59,488 nucleotides of DNA from Methylobacterium trifolii (GTDB lineage: Bacteria > Pseudomonadota > Alphaproteobacteria > Rhizobiales > Beijerinckiaceae): positions 1 through 59,488 of the forward strand of contig NZ_BPRB01000079.1 in the NCBI RefSeq assembly GCF_022179685.1. The letters are read 5' to 3'. The notes beneath the pieces are model-generated. The model worked only from the letters and a program-made list of their open reading frames with translations, ran no database searches and was not told where the DNA came from. Shown piece after piece: positions 31,815 through 40,708 of this stretch. The position numbers were made by a program, and so were the translations under genes. Each line of letters begins with the position of its first letter. Position 1 is the first letter of the stretch.

Positions 31815-34565
31815 TTATCGGCGCGCCGCGACGGCCTCCATGACGGCGCGGAAGATCCGGTCGGGCGCGAACGGCGTCGCCGTCAGCCGCGCGCCGGTGG
31901 CGTCGCGGATCGCGTTGGCCAGGGCCGGGGCGACGGGATTGTAGGGGGACTCGCTCATGGACTTGGCGCCGAGCGGGCCGATGCGGTCGTAGGTGTCGGC
32001 AAAGAGCACACGGGTGTCGGGCACGTCGGCGCAGGCCGGGATGTGGTAGTCGCGGAAGGTCTGCGTGGTCACGGCGCCGTCCGCGTCGAAGCGGTAATCC
32101 TCGTAGAGCGCCGCACCCAGCGCCTGGGCCACGCCGCCCTCGACCTGCCCGCGGCACTGCATCGGGTTGATCACCACGCCGGCATCGACGGCCTGGATGC
32201 TGGCCAGGATGCGCACCTCGCCGTTGCCCGGATGCACGGCGACACGGAACGCCTGGACGTTGAAGGCGACCGAGCGCGGGCTCCCGTCGGCCTCGGCCCG
32301 CATCTCCATCGGCGCGAGGGCGGAGAGCGGGACCGGGCCGGCCGGCGTCTCCACACCCTCGTGCGACAGGCGGCAGGCCGCCGCCTCGACCCCCATCCGA
32401 GCTGCGGCCTCCGCCGTGAGCGCCTGCGCCAACGCCGTCGCCGCGCGAAGATTGGCCTGTCCCGCGACCACGGTGCCGGTGCTGCCATAGGCGCCGGTGT
32501 CGTGTGCGACCGCGTCGGTGTCGGCCTGGATCAGCCGGATACGGTCGGGCGTGGTGCCGAGCACCTGCGCGGCGAGTTGCGCGTGCACGGTGCTGGTGCC
32601 GTTGCCGAACTCGGCCGTCCCGACCGCCAGCGCATAGGTGCCGTCGGCGTCCAGGCGGATACGGGCATGGGCGAAGTGGCCGCGCGGCGGGATCGTGTCG
32701 ATCATCGCCATCGCCATGCCCTGGCCGATCAGCCAGTCCGGCCCGGGCGGGGGGGCGCTCCGATCCTCGGCCAATGCGGCTTGCGCGAGGTCGAGGCACT
32801 GATCGAGCCCGTAGGAGCCGTACTCGACGTCGTGGGGCTCCAGGCTGGTGGCCACCATCGGATCGCCCGGCCGCACGGCGTTGCGGCGGCGCATCGCGAA
32901 CGGATCGATGCCGAGCCCGCGCGCCAGTTCGTCGATGGCCGACTCGACCGCGAAGATGGTCTGGCTGAGGCCGTAGCCCCGAAACGCGCCCGCCGGCATC
33001 GTGTGCGTGTAGACGCTGGTGCCCTCCACCCGCTTGTTCGGGCAGTGATAGGCGGCGATGCATTCATTGCAGCCGTGATGCAGCACGCCGCCGGCATGGT
33101 TGGCGTAGGCGCCGGTATTCGCGAGCACGGTCAGCGCGATCGCCGTCAGCGTGCCGTCGAGGCGGGCTCCCATCTTGACGCGCACCCGCATCGGATGGCG
33201 GGTCGTGGTGGCGGTGAACTGCTCCTGGCGCGTCATCTCCCACTGCACGGGCCGTCCGGTCCTGAGCACCGCCAGGGCGACGAGGTCCTCGGTCAGCATC
33301 TCCTGCTTGCCGCCGAACCCGCCGCCGACGCGCCCGCACAGCACGCGCACCCGGTCGCGGCCGAGGTCGAACAGGGCGCAGAGCGCGTCGCGCGTCAGGA
33401 AGGGCACCTGCGTCGAGGAGCGCAGCACGAGCCGGCCATCCGCGTCGAGCCAGCCGATGGCGCCGTGCGTCTCGAGATGCGCGTGCTGCACCCGCTGGGA
33501 CACGTACTCCGCCTCGTGGATGAGGTCGGCCTCGGCGAACCCCGCCTCGACGTCGCCGACCGCGCCACGGGCCTGCGCGGCGAGGTTCGGGTGGGACGAG
33601 AGCGGCGGCGCGTCCGCGCCGGGGGGCGGCGGTTCGCGGTCCCTGGGATCGTGCACCGGCGGCGCGTCCGGGCGGAGCGCCAGGCGCGGATCGAGCAGGG
33701 CCGGCCGCGGCGCGTAGGTCACGACGAGGGCCTCGATTCCGGCTTCCGCCGCCGCCTCGCTCTCGGCCAGGACCGCGGCGACCCGCTGGCCGACGAACCG
33801 GACGACGGGATCGAGAATCAGCGTGTCGGGCGCGTCGTCGGCCGGGTTCTCGTGGCGTCCGGTCGAGAAGCGGCGGCCCGGCACGTCCGCGTGGGTGAAC
33901 ACGGCGACGACACCGGGCAGCCGGAGCGCCGCCTCGCGCTCGATCCGCAGGATGCGGGCATGGGCGTGGGGGGAGCGCAGGACCTTGAGGTGCAGCAGGC
34001 CCTGCATCGCCACGTCCAGGGTATAGGGCACCGTTCCCGACACGACCCCCATTGCCGCCGGCGCGCGCAGGTTGCGTCCGACGGGCTCGCGACAGGTCTG
34101 CGGCGCCTCGGCCCAGGCCGTTCCCGCCACCGCGTCGCGGATGGCCCGGTAGCCGGTGCAACGGCAGAGGTTGCCCTTGAGGGCCGTCCCGAGGTCCTGC
34201 CGCTGTCCCTGGTCGAGGGCGGCGGCAGTCATGATCATCCCGGGCGTGCAGAAGCCGCACTGGAAGCCCTGCGCGTCGAGGAAGGCCTCCTGCATCGGGT
34301 GGAAATGTTCCGGCGGCCCGCTGCCGGGCGCGCAGGGACCGGCCAGCCCCTCGATGGTGGTGACGGCGCGCCCCTCGGCCTTGAAGGCCGGCAGCAGGCA
34401 GGCATGCACCGCCTCGCCGTCCAGATGAACGGTGCAGGCGCCGCAATCGCCGGCATCGCAGCCCTTCTTGACGCCGAACCAGCCGAGTTCGCGCAGGAGG
34501 GTCCGCAGGCACTGGCCGGGCCGCGGCGCGGCCTCCCGCGCCTGCCCGTTGACGGTCAGGATCAT
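31815..34565 (-). CDS. Molybdenum hydroxylase, fused [2Fe-2S] and molybdopterin subunits (xanthine dehydrogenase-like)
   Basis: A 916-aa fusion. Residues 1-~155 are the iron-sulfur subunit with both clusters: CDAGDCGACTVHLDG (C36, C41, C44, with C56) and CGFCTPGMIM plus CRCTGYR (C103, C106, C134, C136). Residues ~175-916 are the molybdopterin-binding subunit: VGGGFGGKQEMLTEDL, AGAFRGYGLSQT, GQGMAMAM and a C-terminal SMSESPYNPVAPALANAI whose Glu takes the catalytic base position. Usually the two are separate polypeptides. The ATG overlaps the FAD-subunit stop by four bases (34562-34565), so the pair is translationally coupled. The ureide setting suggests purine oxidation to urate; an aldehyde or other N-heterocycle substrate is possible. 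No xdhC chaperone is nearby. Confidence 0.9.
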   Translation of the reverse strand: MILTVNGQAREAAPRPGQCLRTLLRELGWFGVKKGCDAGDCGACTVHLDGEAVHACLLPAFKAEGRAVTTIEGLAGPCAPGSGPPEHFHPMQEAFLDAQGFQCGFCTPGMIMTAAALDQGQRQDLGTALKGNLCRCTGYRAIRDAVAGTAWAEAPQTCREPVGRNLRAPAAMGVVSGTVPYTLDVAMQGLLHLKVLRSPHAHARILRIEREAALRLPGVVAVFTHADVPGRRFSTGRHENPADDAPDTLILDPVVRFVGQRVAAVLAESEAAAEAGIEALVVTYAPRPALLDPRLALRPDAPPVHDPRDREPPPPGADAPPLSSHPNLAAQARGAVGDVEAGFAEADLIHEAEYVSQRVQHAHLETHGAIGWLDADGRLVLRSSTQVPFLTRDALCALFDLGRDRVRVLCGRVGGGFGGKQEMLTEDLVALAVLRTGRPVQWEMTRQEQFTATTTRHPMRVRVKMGARLDGTLTAIALTVLANTGAYANHAGGVLHHGCNECIAAYHCPNKRVEGTSVYTHTMPAGAFRGYGLSQTIFAVESAIDELARGLGIDPFAMRRRNAVRPGDPMVATSLEPHDVEYGSYGLDQCLDLAQAALAEDRSAPPPGPDWLIGQGMAMAMIDTIPPRGHFAHARIRLDADGTYALAVGTAEFGNGTSTVHAQLAAQVLGTTPDRIRLIQADTDAVAHDTGAYGSTGTVVAGQANLRAATALAQALTAEAAARMGVEAAACRLSHEGVETPAGPVPLSALAPMEMRAEADGSPRSVAFNVQAFRVAVHPGNGEVRILASIQAVDAGVVINPMQCRGQVEGGVAQALGAALYEDYRFDADGAVTTQTFRDYHIPACADVPDTRVLFADTYDRIGPLGAKSMSESPYNPVAPALANAIRDATGARLTATPFAPDRIFRAVMEAVAARR

Positions 34566-35377
34566 GGGACGAGGTCCCGCCGGATCTCCTCCGCGAGGAG
34601 GCGGGTGACGTGCTGGCGCCAATCCGGCGCGCCATGCACGTCGTCGTACCAGGCGCCGCCGGGGATCGCAGCCGCGATGGCCTCCTGCATGGTTTGCGTG
34701 TCGGGGGGGGATGCGAACGCGATGGTCACCGGGCGGCGCGTCGCGGCCGTCACCGTCAGCGTGAACGCGCCCCGGCCGTCGCGCGTCCCGATCACCAGCG
34801 TTCCGGAGCGGCCGTTGGGGCTCAGGGAGATCCGGCGGAACGCGCTCCGCCGACAAAGCGCCGCCGCCGGCATGGCGATGCTGCGCAGGATCTCGCCGGG
34901 CTGCAGCGCCGTCCGCTGGGGGCCGAGCACGAAGTCGCAGACGGAAACAAGCCGCTCGCCTCCGCCCGGCGTGAGGACCGTGCAGATCCCGTCGAGGGCG
35001 GCGGTCAGCGCGATCATCGGTCCGGCCGGCAGGGCCATGCAGAGGTTGCCGCCCACCGTCGCCCGGTTCCAGATCTTGAACGATCCCAGCAGGGCCCGGC
35101 AGCACTGCCCGACGAGGGGAGCCGACACCCACGCCTGCGGCAGTTCCAGGCGATCGAGTTCCGCGATGGTGCAGGTCGCCGACAGGGTCAGGCCGTCATC
35201 GGAGACCGCATGCGCCGGCCAGCCCAGGCCGGCGAGGTCGATCAGCCTGCGCAACCGCGGTTGCGGCTCCGAGAACAGCCACGTCCCGCCGGCCAGCCAC
35301 GCATCCCCATCCTGCCAGTCGGGCAACGCGTCGGCCTTGCCCGGGCCGATGACGGATGTGACGCCGTTGAGATCCAT
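34562..35377 (-). CDS. Molybdenum hydroxylase FAD-binding subunit
   Basis: A 271-aa flavoprotein subunit passing electrons from the molybdenum/iron-sulfur protein to the acceptor. CO-dehydrogenase-type FAD motifs are visible: WLAGGTWLFSEPQ (Gly-rich first loop) and IWNRATVGGNLCMALPAGP (second FAD loop, with Asn in TVGGN). The C-terminal CO_deh_flav_C region is shorter than usual. I chose ATG 35377 (GGGTGGG upstream); the frame is open to 35503. First gene of the minus-strand pair. Confidence 0.88.
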   Translation of the reverse strand: MDLNGVTSVIGPGKADALPDWQDGDAWLAGGTWLFSEPQPRLRRLIDLAGLGWPAHAVSDDGLTLSATCTIAELDRLELPQAWVSAPLVGQCCRALLGSFKIWNRATVGGNLCMALPAGPMIALTAALDGICTVLTPGGGERLVSVCDFVLGPQRTALQPGEILRSIAMPAAALCRRSAFRRISLSPNGRSGTLVIGTRDGRGAFTLTVTAATRRPVTIAFASPPDTQTMQEAIAAAIPGGAWYDDVHGAPDWRQHVTRLLAEEIRRDLVP

Positions 35378-35406
35378 AGCCCACCCTGCAAGCAAAACTC
35401 CGTCCA

Positions 35407-35543
35407 TGCCTGACCTGCTTGGCGGGGCGCCCGCGCTCCGCCCAGGCCGGAAGACCGACGGCCTCCTCCTCGCCCCCGGGCTCGGACCGGCCGCGAAGGA
35501 CATCGCCGACCCGGCCGCGGCGAAACCCTGGGGAAACGCATGA
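35407..35543 (+). other. Short frame overlapping the [2Fe-2S] relic
   Basis: A 45-codon plus-strand frame (from ATG 35407, ending AKPWGNA) stops in an ATGA overlap with the start of the relic at 35540. This arrangement is typical of operons, so it may be the tail of a lost upstream gene. I do not recognise the product. Confidence 0.25.
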
Positions 35544-35658
35544 TACCGACCCTCGCGATCGCCGGTATGCGGTGGACGCCGAAGTCGGGACGCCCCTGCT
35601 CGTCGTGTCGCGCGACGCGCTTGGCCTCACCGGCGCCAAGCACTGCATCAAAATTTAA
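35540..35658 (+). pseudogene. Relic of a [2Fe-2S] oxidoreductase small subunit
   Basis: Starting at ATG 35540 (GGGGAAAC upstream) the frame reads MIPTLAIAG. After a one-base shift it continues RYAVDAEVGTPLLVVSRDAL and GLTGAKHC, then stops at 35656-35658. Isoquinoline-1-oxidoreductase-type iron-sulfur subunits begin 'xYxVDAxPDTPLLWVLRDxLGLTGTKxGCG'. The fragment ends exactly before the first cluster cysteines. It is frameshifted and truncated, so not functional. Confidence 0.65.
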
Positions 35659-35796
35659 GCATTAGAGTTCCGATAACTAATACCCCAAGTTCAGGTTGTT
35701 TAAACTTCGTTCGATACACGCACTGGTAGAATTATGGGTTAGAACGTTCGTCAAGCACACGCATAGAGCGACGTGCCGAACGCAAAGGTTCTCCCT
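35659..35796 (+). promoter_or_regulatory. A+T-rich leader/promoter region of the RTX gene
   Basis: This ~140-bp stretch is markedly A+T-rich for the window (TTTAAAC near 35700, AATTATGGG near 35730, repeated TTCG/GAACG steps). It sits directly before the RTX gene, so it is the likely promoter and leader. No -35/-10 pair stands out with certainty. Confidence 0.4.
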
Positions 35797-36789
35797 ATGG
35801 CTCTCATCAACCTCGGCGGTCTTCTCGGCGGCGGAACCACGACGACCACCACGACGACTGCCAATAGCGGTGGTCTTCTCGGTGGCGGCGGCCTCCTCAA
35901 TATCGTGGATATCGGTGGCCTCATCGGAGGTCTGACGTCGGGCGGCACCGGGAACACCAGCGGCGGCCTGATCAATCTCGGGGTGGTCGCCAATCTTCCG
36001 GGCATCAACGTGATCAACGGCGTCGCCACGATCCTCAGCCCGGACGGCACGCTCCTCAACGTGAACGCCACCTCCAGTCTCCTGACCGGTACGGACCTGG
36101 GCGAGGTCCTCAACGTCATCCTCGGCGACAGCGTGATCCTGGGTCTGGGCGGCGACGACACGATCAACGGCGGCGGCGGAAACACCACGATCATCGGCGG
36201 TGCCGGAGACGACCGGATCATCGGCGCATCCGGCAACGAGACGATCTATGGCGGGGACGGCAACGACTACATCGACGGCCGCGGCGGAAACGACGTCCTG
36301 TTCGGCAACAAGGGGTCCGACACGATCATCGGCACGTCCGGCTTCGATACGGTCTTCGGCGGCCAGGATGCCGACGTGATCGACTATTCCGCCTCGGCGG
36401 ATGCCTCGATCCTCCTCGGCAACATCGGCAACGACATCGTCTACGGCGGCAGCGGCAACGACTCGCTCTTCGGCGGACAGAACGACGACAGGCTGTTCGG
36501 CGGCGCCGGCGCCGACGTGCTCAACGGCGACCTCGGCAACGATATCCTGACCGGAGGAGCGGGTGCCGACCGGTTCGTGTTCAACGCGCCGATCGACGGC
36601 CTGATCAGCGGAAACGATCGGATCACCGATTTCAACTTCGCACAGGGCGATCGCCTCCAGGTGAACGGTCAGGGCGTCAACCTGAGCAGCGACGCCGGCG
36701 GCAATGCCGTGCTCTCCCTGTCGGCCGGCGGCACCGTCACCCTCGAAGGGATCGCGGCCGCCTCGGTCCAGAACAGCTGGTTCGTCTGA
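35797..36789 (+). CDS. RTX-type calcium-binding protein, probable type I secretion substrate
   Basis: A 330-aa protein. Residues 1-~60 are Gly/Leu rich (LINLGGLLGGG, eight consecutive Thr, then GGLLGGGGLLNI). Residues ~105-270 hold about a dozen RTX nonapeptides of the form GGxGxDxLx (GGDDTINGG, GGAGDDRII, GGDGNDYID, GGAGADVLN), which fold as a calcium-bound beta-roll. The C-terminal ISGNDRITDFNFAQGDRLQV resembles the secretion-signal-proximal domain of RTX proteases. No catalytic domain is present, so it may be an adhesin or a structural/matrix protein. No type I ABC exporter is encoded in the window. I chose ATG 35797 (AAAGG upstream) over 35773. Confidence 0.82.
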   Translation: MALINLGGLLGGGTTTTTTTTANSGGLLGGGGLLNIVDIGGLIGGLTSGGTGNTSGGLINLGVVANLPGINVINGVATILSPDGTLLNVNATSSLLTGTDLGEVLNVILGDSVILGLGGDDTINGGGGNTTIIGGAGDDRIIGASGNETIYGGDGNDYIDGRGGNDVLFGNKGSDTIIGTSGFDTVFGGQDADVIDYSASADASILLGNIGNDIVYGGSGNDSLFGGQNDDRLFGGAGADVLNGDLGNDILTGGAGADRFVFNAPIDGLISGNDRITDFNFAQGDRLQVNGQGVNLSSDAGGNAVLSLSAGGTVTLEGIAAASVQNSWFV

Positions 36790-36799
36790 TCCATCGGAA

Positions 36800-36832
36800 G
36801 ACATGCTGCCGCCCGCGCGGCGGCGGCATGTC
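36800..36832 (+). terminator. Hairpin after the RTX gene
   Basis: GACATGCTGCCGCC (36800-36813) pairs with GGCGGCGGCATGTC (36819-36832), with one G-T pair and a short loop, 10 bp past the RTX stop. No T-run follows. It is a likely transcription barrier before the convergent GntR gene. Confidence 0.6.
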
Positions 36833-36931
36833 GGCCGGCGCGTGGATGGCCCGGACCGCTTGTTCGAGCGTTCGGGATGGCACGGGTGCAGGGCTGGACC
36901 GATCGTGAAGTCCCTGCCCGCCCGGCCCGGA

Positions 36932-37648
36932 TCAGCCCGCCGCCCGGTGGGCGAGGGAGCGGCGCTTCTGGTCGGCGCCCGCTTGCGCCTGCAGCGCCTG
37001 CACGTGGACGGCGAACTTCTTCGCGGCACGGGCGATGTGATCGCGACCGAGCCGCTCGGCCCGGTCCGGATCGGACGCGACGATCGCGTCGAGGATCGCC
37101 GCATGCTCGCTCCAGATGTCGCTTGAGATGCGGCGCTCGACGCGCAGGACCGCGCCCATGATCCGGCGCACGAAGTGCCAGTGTGGCCGCGCCGCCTCCT
37201 CGACGGAGGCGTTTCCGGCGCAGGCATAGATGAACCGGTGGAACGCGATGTCAGCGGTGATCTGCCGGGCGACGGAGCCGCTGGCGATCGCCTCCTGCCC
37301 CTGGCGGATCAGGACGTCCCCCTCGGCCCGCGCCCGGTCGGAGGCGCGCTGCGCCGCCAGGCGGCAGGCCAGACCGTCGAGCACCTCCCGGACCTCGTAG
37401 ACGTCCCGCAGCACCTCTGCGTCCAGCGGCGTCACCACCACGCCGCGTTTGGGCGCGTCGGCCACGAAGCCGCGGTCGCGCAGGAGCATCAGGGCCTGTT
37501 GCACGGGCTGGCGCGAGACCTCGTAGGCCGCCGCGAGCTCGTCCTGGATCAGCCGCGCGTTCGGCGCGAGCGTCCCCTCGCAGATCTCCAGAAGGATCCG
37601 TTCGTAGACCTGCTCGACCAGGGTCTGCACGTGTGCCGGGCCCGTCAT
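36932..37648 (-). CDS. GntR-family (FadR/FCD subfamily) transcriptional regulator
   Basis: A 238-aa regulator. The N-terminal winged HTH (~1-75) reads LVEQVYERILLEICEGTLAP, LIQDELAAAYEVSRQPVQQA and LLRDRGFVADAPKRGVVV. The C-terminal FCD domain is helical with metal-site residues (DIAFHRFIYACAGN; SEHAAILDAIVASD; DHI) that bind organic acids or other small ligands. I chose ATG 37648 (GAGAGG upstream). It is divergent from the catabolic cluster 37954-43396 and is the likely regulator of it. Confidence 0.88.
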   Translation of the reverse strand: MTGPAHVQTLVEQVYERILLEICEGTLAPNARLIQDELAAAYEVSRQPVQQALMLLRDRGFVADAPKRGVVVTPLDAEVLRDVYEVREVLDGLACRLAAQRASDRARAEGDVLIRQGQEAIASGSVARQITADIAFHRFIYACAGNASVEEAARPHWHFVRRIMGAVLRVERRISSDIWSEHAAILDAIVASDPDRAERLGRDHIARAAKKFAVHVQALQAQAGADQKRRSLAHRAAG

Positions 37649-37689
37649 CGCCTCTCGCGCTTCCGAGCCTGGTCTTGCACCATTCGCGA

Positions 37690-37732
37690 CCCCTTGCAAA
37701 TTCTAAATCCGCATGTCAATTTTGAATTCGAA
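37690..37732. promoter_or_regulatory. A+T-rich operator/promoter candidate between GntR and DctP genes
   Basis: A sharply A+T-rich island (TTGCAAATTCTAAAT and TCAATTTTGAATTCGAAA) in an otherwise G+C-rich divergent spacer. On the minus strand TTGACA occurs at 37719-37714. It is a candidate for the GntR-bound control region; spacing to a -10 is not clear. Confidence 0.4.
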
Positions 37733-37953
37733 ACGAGCGAGGCGCGAATCGCTTGTTGGGCTGGTGCCCGGAGCGGGCGAGACGCGGGCATCGCATTCGG
37801 ATCGGCCGTGACGTCGCTGGCCGATCGCCGATCCGAGACGGACCGGTCGGCCCTCGACGTGCTCAATGTCCGAGTGTCGGGCGTAAAGTCCGCCCTCGAT
37901 AAAGCACGCTGCGCGACCACATTCGGCGACGCGGCGATCAATGGAGGAACGCC

Positions 37954-39039
37954 GTGACCTTGCCGCTCTCGAACGCCGTCCGTGCCGAGCCTACCGAGAC
38001 GCCGCCCGCGGCGGCGGAGACCGCCCTCGGTCGCCGCGCTTTCCTCGGGCTGGCGGGCGCCGCCCTCGGCGCGGGCGCCGTGTTCCGGCCGGCGATCGTG
38101 CGTGCGCAGGGCGCGCCGCTGAAGCTGAAGTTCGGCAACGACGTGCCGCTCACCCACTCGCTCAACGTCCGCCTCGCCGAGGCCGTGGCCGCGATCGAGC
38201 AGGAGACGAACGGGCGTCTCTCGATCGCCGTGTTCCCGAACAACCAGCTCGGCAGCGACACCGACATGATCTCGCAGCTGCGCGCGGGGGCCCTCGAACT
38301 CGCGACCATGCCGACGACCCTCCTGTCGACGCTGGTGCCCGCGGCCGCGCTGCCGGCCATCGGCTTCGTCTTCCCGAGCTACGACAAGGTCTGGCCGGCG
38401 ATGGACGGCGAGGTCGGCGCCTACATGCGCCGCAGCATCGAGAAGGCCAACCTGCAGCCGTTCGAGGCCATGTGGGACAACGGCTTCCGCCAGGTCACGA
38501 CGAGCACCAAGCCGATCCGCGGCCCCGAGGACCTCAGGAACTTCAAGATCCGCGTGCCCGTGGTGCCCCTGTGGGTGTCGCTGTTCACGGCGCTGGGCGC
38601 CTCGCCGACCAGCATCCCCCTGAGCGAGGCCTACGCCGCGCTCCAGACCCGGATCACGGACGGCCAGGAGAACCCCCTGGCGATCATCAACGCGACGAAG
38701 TTCTACGAGGTGCAGAAGTTCTGCTCGCAGACCAACCATGCCTGGGACGGCTTCTGGCTGCTGGCCAGCGGCCGGGTCTGGAAGACGGTCCCCGCCGAGT
38801 TCCAGGCGGTGATGGCCAAGCACTTCAATGCCGCCGCCCTCAGGCAGCGCGAGGACAACGTCAAGGACAGCATCGCGCTCAAGGCCTCCCTCGAGGCCAA
38901 GGGCCTGGCCTTCAACGCCACGGACCCGGTGCAATTCCAGCAGGCGCTCGCCAAGACCGACTTCTACAAGACCTGGAAGGGCAAGTTCGGGCCGGAAGCC
39001 TGGGCGCTCTTGGAGAAATACGCCGGCGCCATCGGATGA
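37954..39039 (+). CDS. TRAP transporter solute-binding protein, DctP-type, without membrane subunits
   Basis: A 361-aa periplasmic binding protein for carboxylates. It has a Tat-like signal (GRRAFLGLAGAALGAGAVF, cleavage near VRAQG) and the DctP fold: KFGNDVPLTHSLNVRLAEAV, ETNGRLSIAVFPNNQLGSD, and the conserved substrate Arg in DLRNFKIRVPVVPLW, then YAALQTRITDGQENPLAII. It starts with GTG at 37954, directly behind ATGGAGGAACGCC, an excellent ribosome-binding site. TRAP systems need DctQ and DctM membrane proteins; neither is present. It heads the plus-strand catabolic cluster, 33 bp before the acyl-CoA ligase. Confidence 0.92.
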   Translation: MTLPLSNAVRAEPTETPPAAAETALGRRAFLGLAGAALGAGAVFRPAIVRAQGAPLKLKFGNDVPLTHSLNVRLAEAVAAIEQETNGRLSIAVFPNNQLGSDTDMISQLRAGALELATMPTTLLSTLVPAAALPAIGFVFPSYDKVWPAMDGEVGAYMRRSIEKANLQPFEAMWDNGFRQVTTSTKPIRGPEDLRNFKIRVPVVPLWVSLFTALGASPTSIPLSEAYAALQTRITDGQENPLAIINATKFYEVQKFCSQTNHAWDGFWLLASGRVWKTVPAEFQAVMAKHFNAAALRQREDNVKDSIALKASLEAKGLAFNATDPVQFQQALAKTDFYKTWKGKFGPEAWALLEKYAGAIG

Positions 39040-39072
39040 CGCGCATCCTGTGACCGAGTGGAGGAGGCGGCG

Positions 39073-40650
39073 ATGAAGGAGTTGCTGACGTTCGGGCAGA
39101 TGCTCTCGGTGCATGCCCGGATCACCCCGGAGCGTCTCGGGGCGCGCGACCTGGAGCGGTCGATGACGTTCCGCCTGTGGAACGCCCGCGCCTGCCGGCT
39201 GGCCAACGCCCTGCTCGGCCTCGGCCTGGAGAAGGGCGCGCGCGTCGCGGTGCTCGCCTACAACTGCCTCGAGTGGGTCGAGATCTACGCCGCCACCGCC
39301 AAGGCCGGCCTGGTCGCGGTCCCGGTCAACTTCCGGCTGATCGGCCCCGAGATCCGCTTCATCGTCGCCAACGCCGAGGCGTCGGCCCTGATCGTCCAAG
39401 ACGAGCTGGCGGGCGTGATCGAGGGGGTGCGGGGCGATCTCGGCCTGCCCGAGGACCGCATCGTCCATTTCGGCCGGAGCCCCTGCCCGGCGGGCTACCG
39501 GGACTACGAGGCGTTCCTGGCCGCCGCCGCCGACTCGGAGCCCGCGGTCGCGGTCGCGGCTACCGACCCGTGGATGCTGATGTACACCTCGGGCACCACC
39601 GGCAGCCCGAAGGGCGCGATCCGCAGCCACCGCGGGGCGAGCCTGATGGCGCTCTGCACCGAGATCGAACTCGGCATCCACCGGGACGACGGGGCGCTCC
39701 TCGTCATGCCGATGTGCCACGCCAACTCGCTCTACTTCTTCGGGGCGTTCAGCTATTGCGGCGGGGCGACGACGATCTACTCGCGCAAGAGCTTCGATCC
39801 GGAACACTGCCTGCGCACGCTCTCGGAGGGGGGCGCCACCTTCACCTCCCTGGTGCCGACGCACTACATCATGATGCTCGGCCTCTCGGCGCAGGAGAGT
39901 GCGCGCTACGACCTCGACCGGGTCACCAAGCTGATGATCTCCTCCGCCCCCGCTCGGCAGGAGACCAAGCGGGCGGTGATGGGGCTGTTCCACAACTCGG
40001 GATTGTACGAGCTCTACGGGGCGACCGAGACCGGCTGGGTGACGATGCTCCACCCCCGCGACCAGTTCACGAAGCTCGGCTCGGTCGGCCGCGAATGCGT
40101 CGGCTCGGCGCCCATCCGGCTCCTCGACGCGGACGGCGCCGAGGTTCCGGACGGAGAGGCGGGCGAGCTCTACTCCTGCAATCCCTACACCTTCGACGGC
40201 TACTGGAAGCTGCCGGAGAAGACCGCCGCCGCCTTCCGCGGAGACTACTGCACGGTGGGCGACATGGCCCGGCGCGATGCGGACGGGTTCATCCACCTCG
40301 TGGACCGCAAGAGCAACATGATCATCTCCGGCGGCGAGAACGTCTACCCGTCCGAGGTCGAGGCGGCGCTCGGCGCCCACCCCTGCGTGCAGGACGTGGC
40401 CGTGATCGGCCTGGCCGACAAGACCTGGGGCGAGCGCGTCCACGCCGTGGTCGTGCTGCATCCCGGCGTCGCCCTCACCGAGGCCGACCTGATCGCCTGG
40501 AGCCGGGAGCGTCTGGCCGGCTACAAGCGGCCGCGCAACTGCTCCTTCGTCGCGGCCGAGGCCGTGCCGCGCAACGCCACCGGCAAGGTGCTCTACCGGG
40601 TGCTCAAGGAGCAGCTGGGCGCCGGGTCCGGCCCCGGCGCGCCGGCCTGA
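39073..40650 (+). CDS. AMP-forming acyl-CoA synthetase
   Basis: A 525-aa ligase that activates a carboxylic acid to its CoA thioester with ATP. Seen: P-loop-like MLMYTSGTTGSPKGAIRSHR, ELYGATETGWVTM (A5-like motif), YCTVGDMARRDADGF, the hinge DRKSNMIISGGENVYPSEVE and the catalytic Lys motif PRNATGKVLYRVLKEQL. I chose ATG 39073, six bases after GGAGGAGG; the frame opens at a GTG at 39058. Its cluster partners suggest a short or medium organic acid as substrate, not a long fatty acid. Closest by pattern to crotonobetaine/carnitine-CoA ligase-like enzymes. Confidence 0.9.
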   Translation: MKELLTFGQMLSVHARITPERLGARDLERSMTFRLWNARACRLANALLGLGLEKGARVAVLAYNCLEWVEIYAATAKAGLVAVPVNFRLIGPEIRFIVANAEASALIVQDELAGVIEGVRGDLGLPEDRIVHFGRSPCPAGYRDYEAFLAAAADSEPAVAVAATDPWMLMYTSGTTGSPKGAIRSHRGASLMALCTEIELGIHRDDGALLVMPMCHANSLYFFGAFSYCGGATTIYSRKSFDPEHCLRTLSEGGATFTSLVPTHYIMMLGLSAQESARYDLDRVTKLMISSAPARQETKRAVMGLFHNSGLYELYGATETGWVTMLHPRDQFTKLGSVGRECVGSAPIRLLDADGAEVPDGEAGELYSCNPYTFDGYWKLPEKTAAAFRGDYCTVGDMARRDADGFIHLVDRKSNMIISGGENVYPSEVEAALGAHPCVQDVAVIGLADKTWGERVHAVVVLHPGVALTEADLIAWSRERLAGYKRPRNCSFVAAEAVPRNATGKVLYRVLKEQLGAGSGPGAPA

Positions 40651-40708
40651 GGGGCGTGCGCGATGCCGTCCCCGCCGCCCGCCGCAATCCAAGTCCGTCG
40701 AAGGTGCG

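Noticed and set aside
31659-35543. A 1294-codon plus-strand frame
   Set aside because: It is antisense to the molybdenum hydroxylase genes. Only its last 45 codons lie in free DNA and are listed separately.
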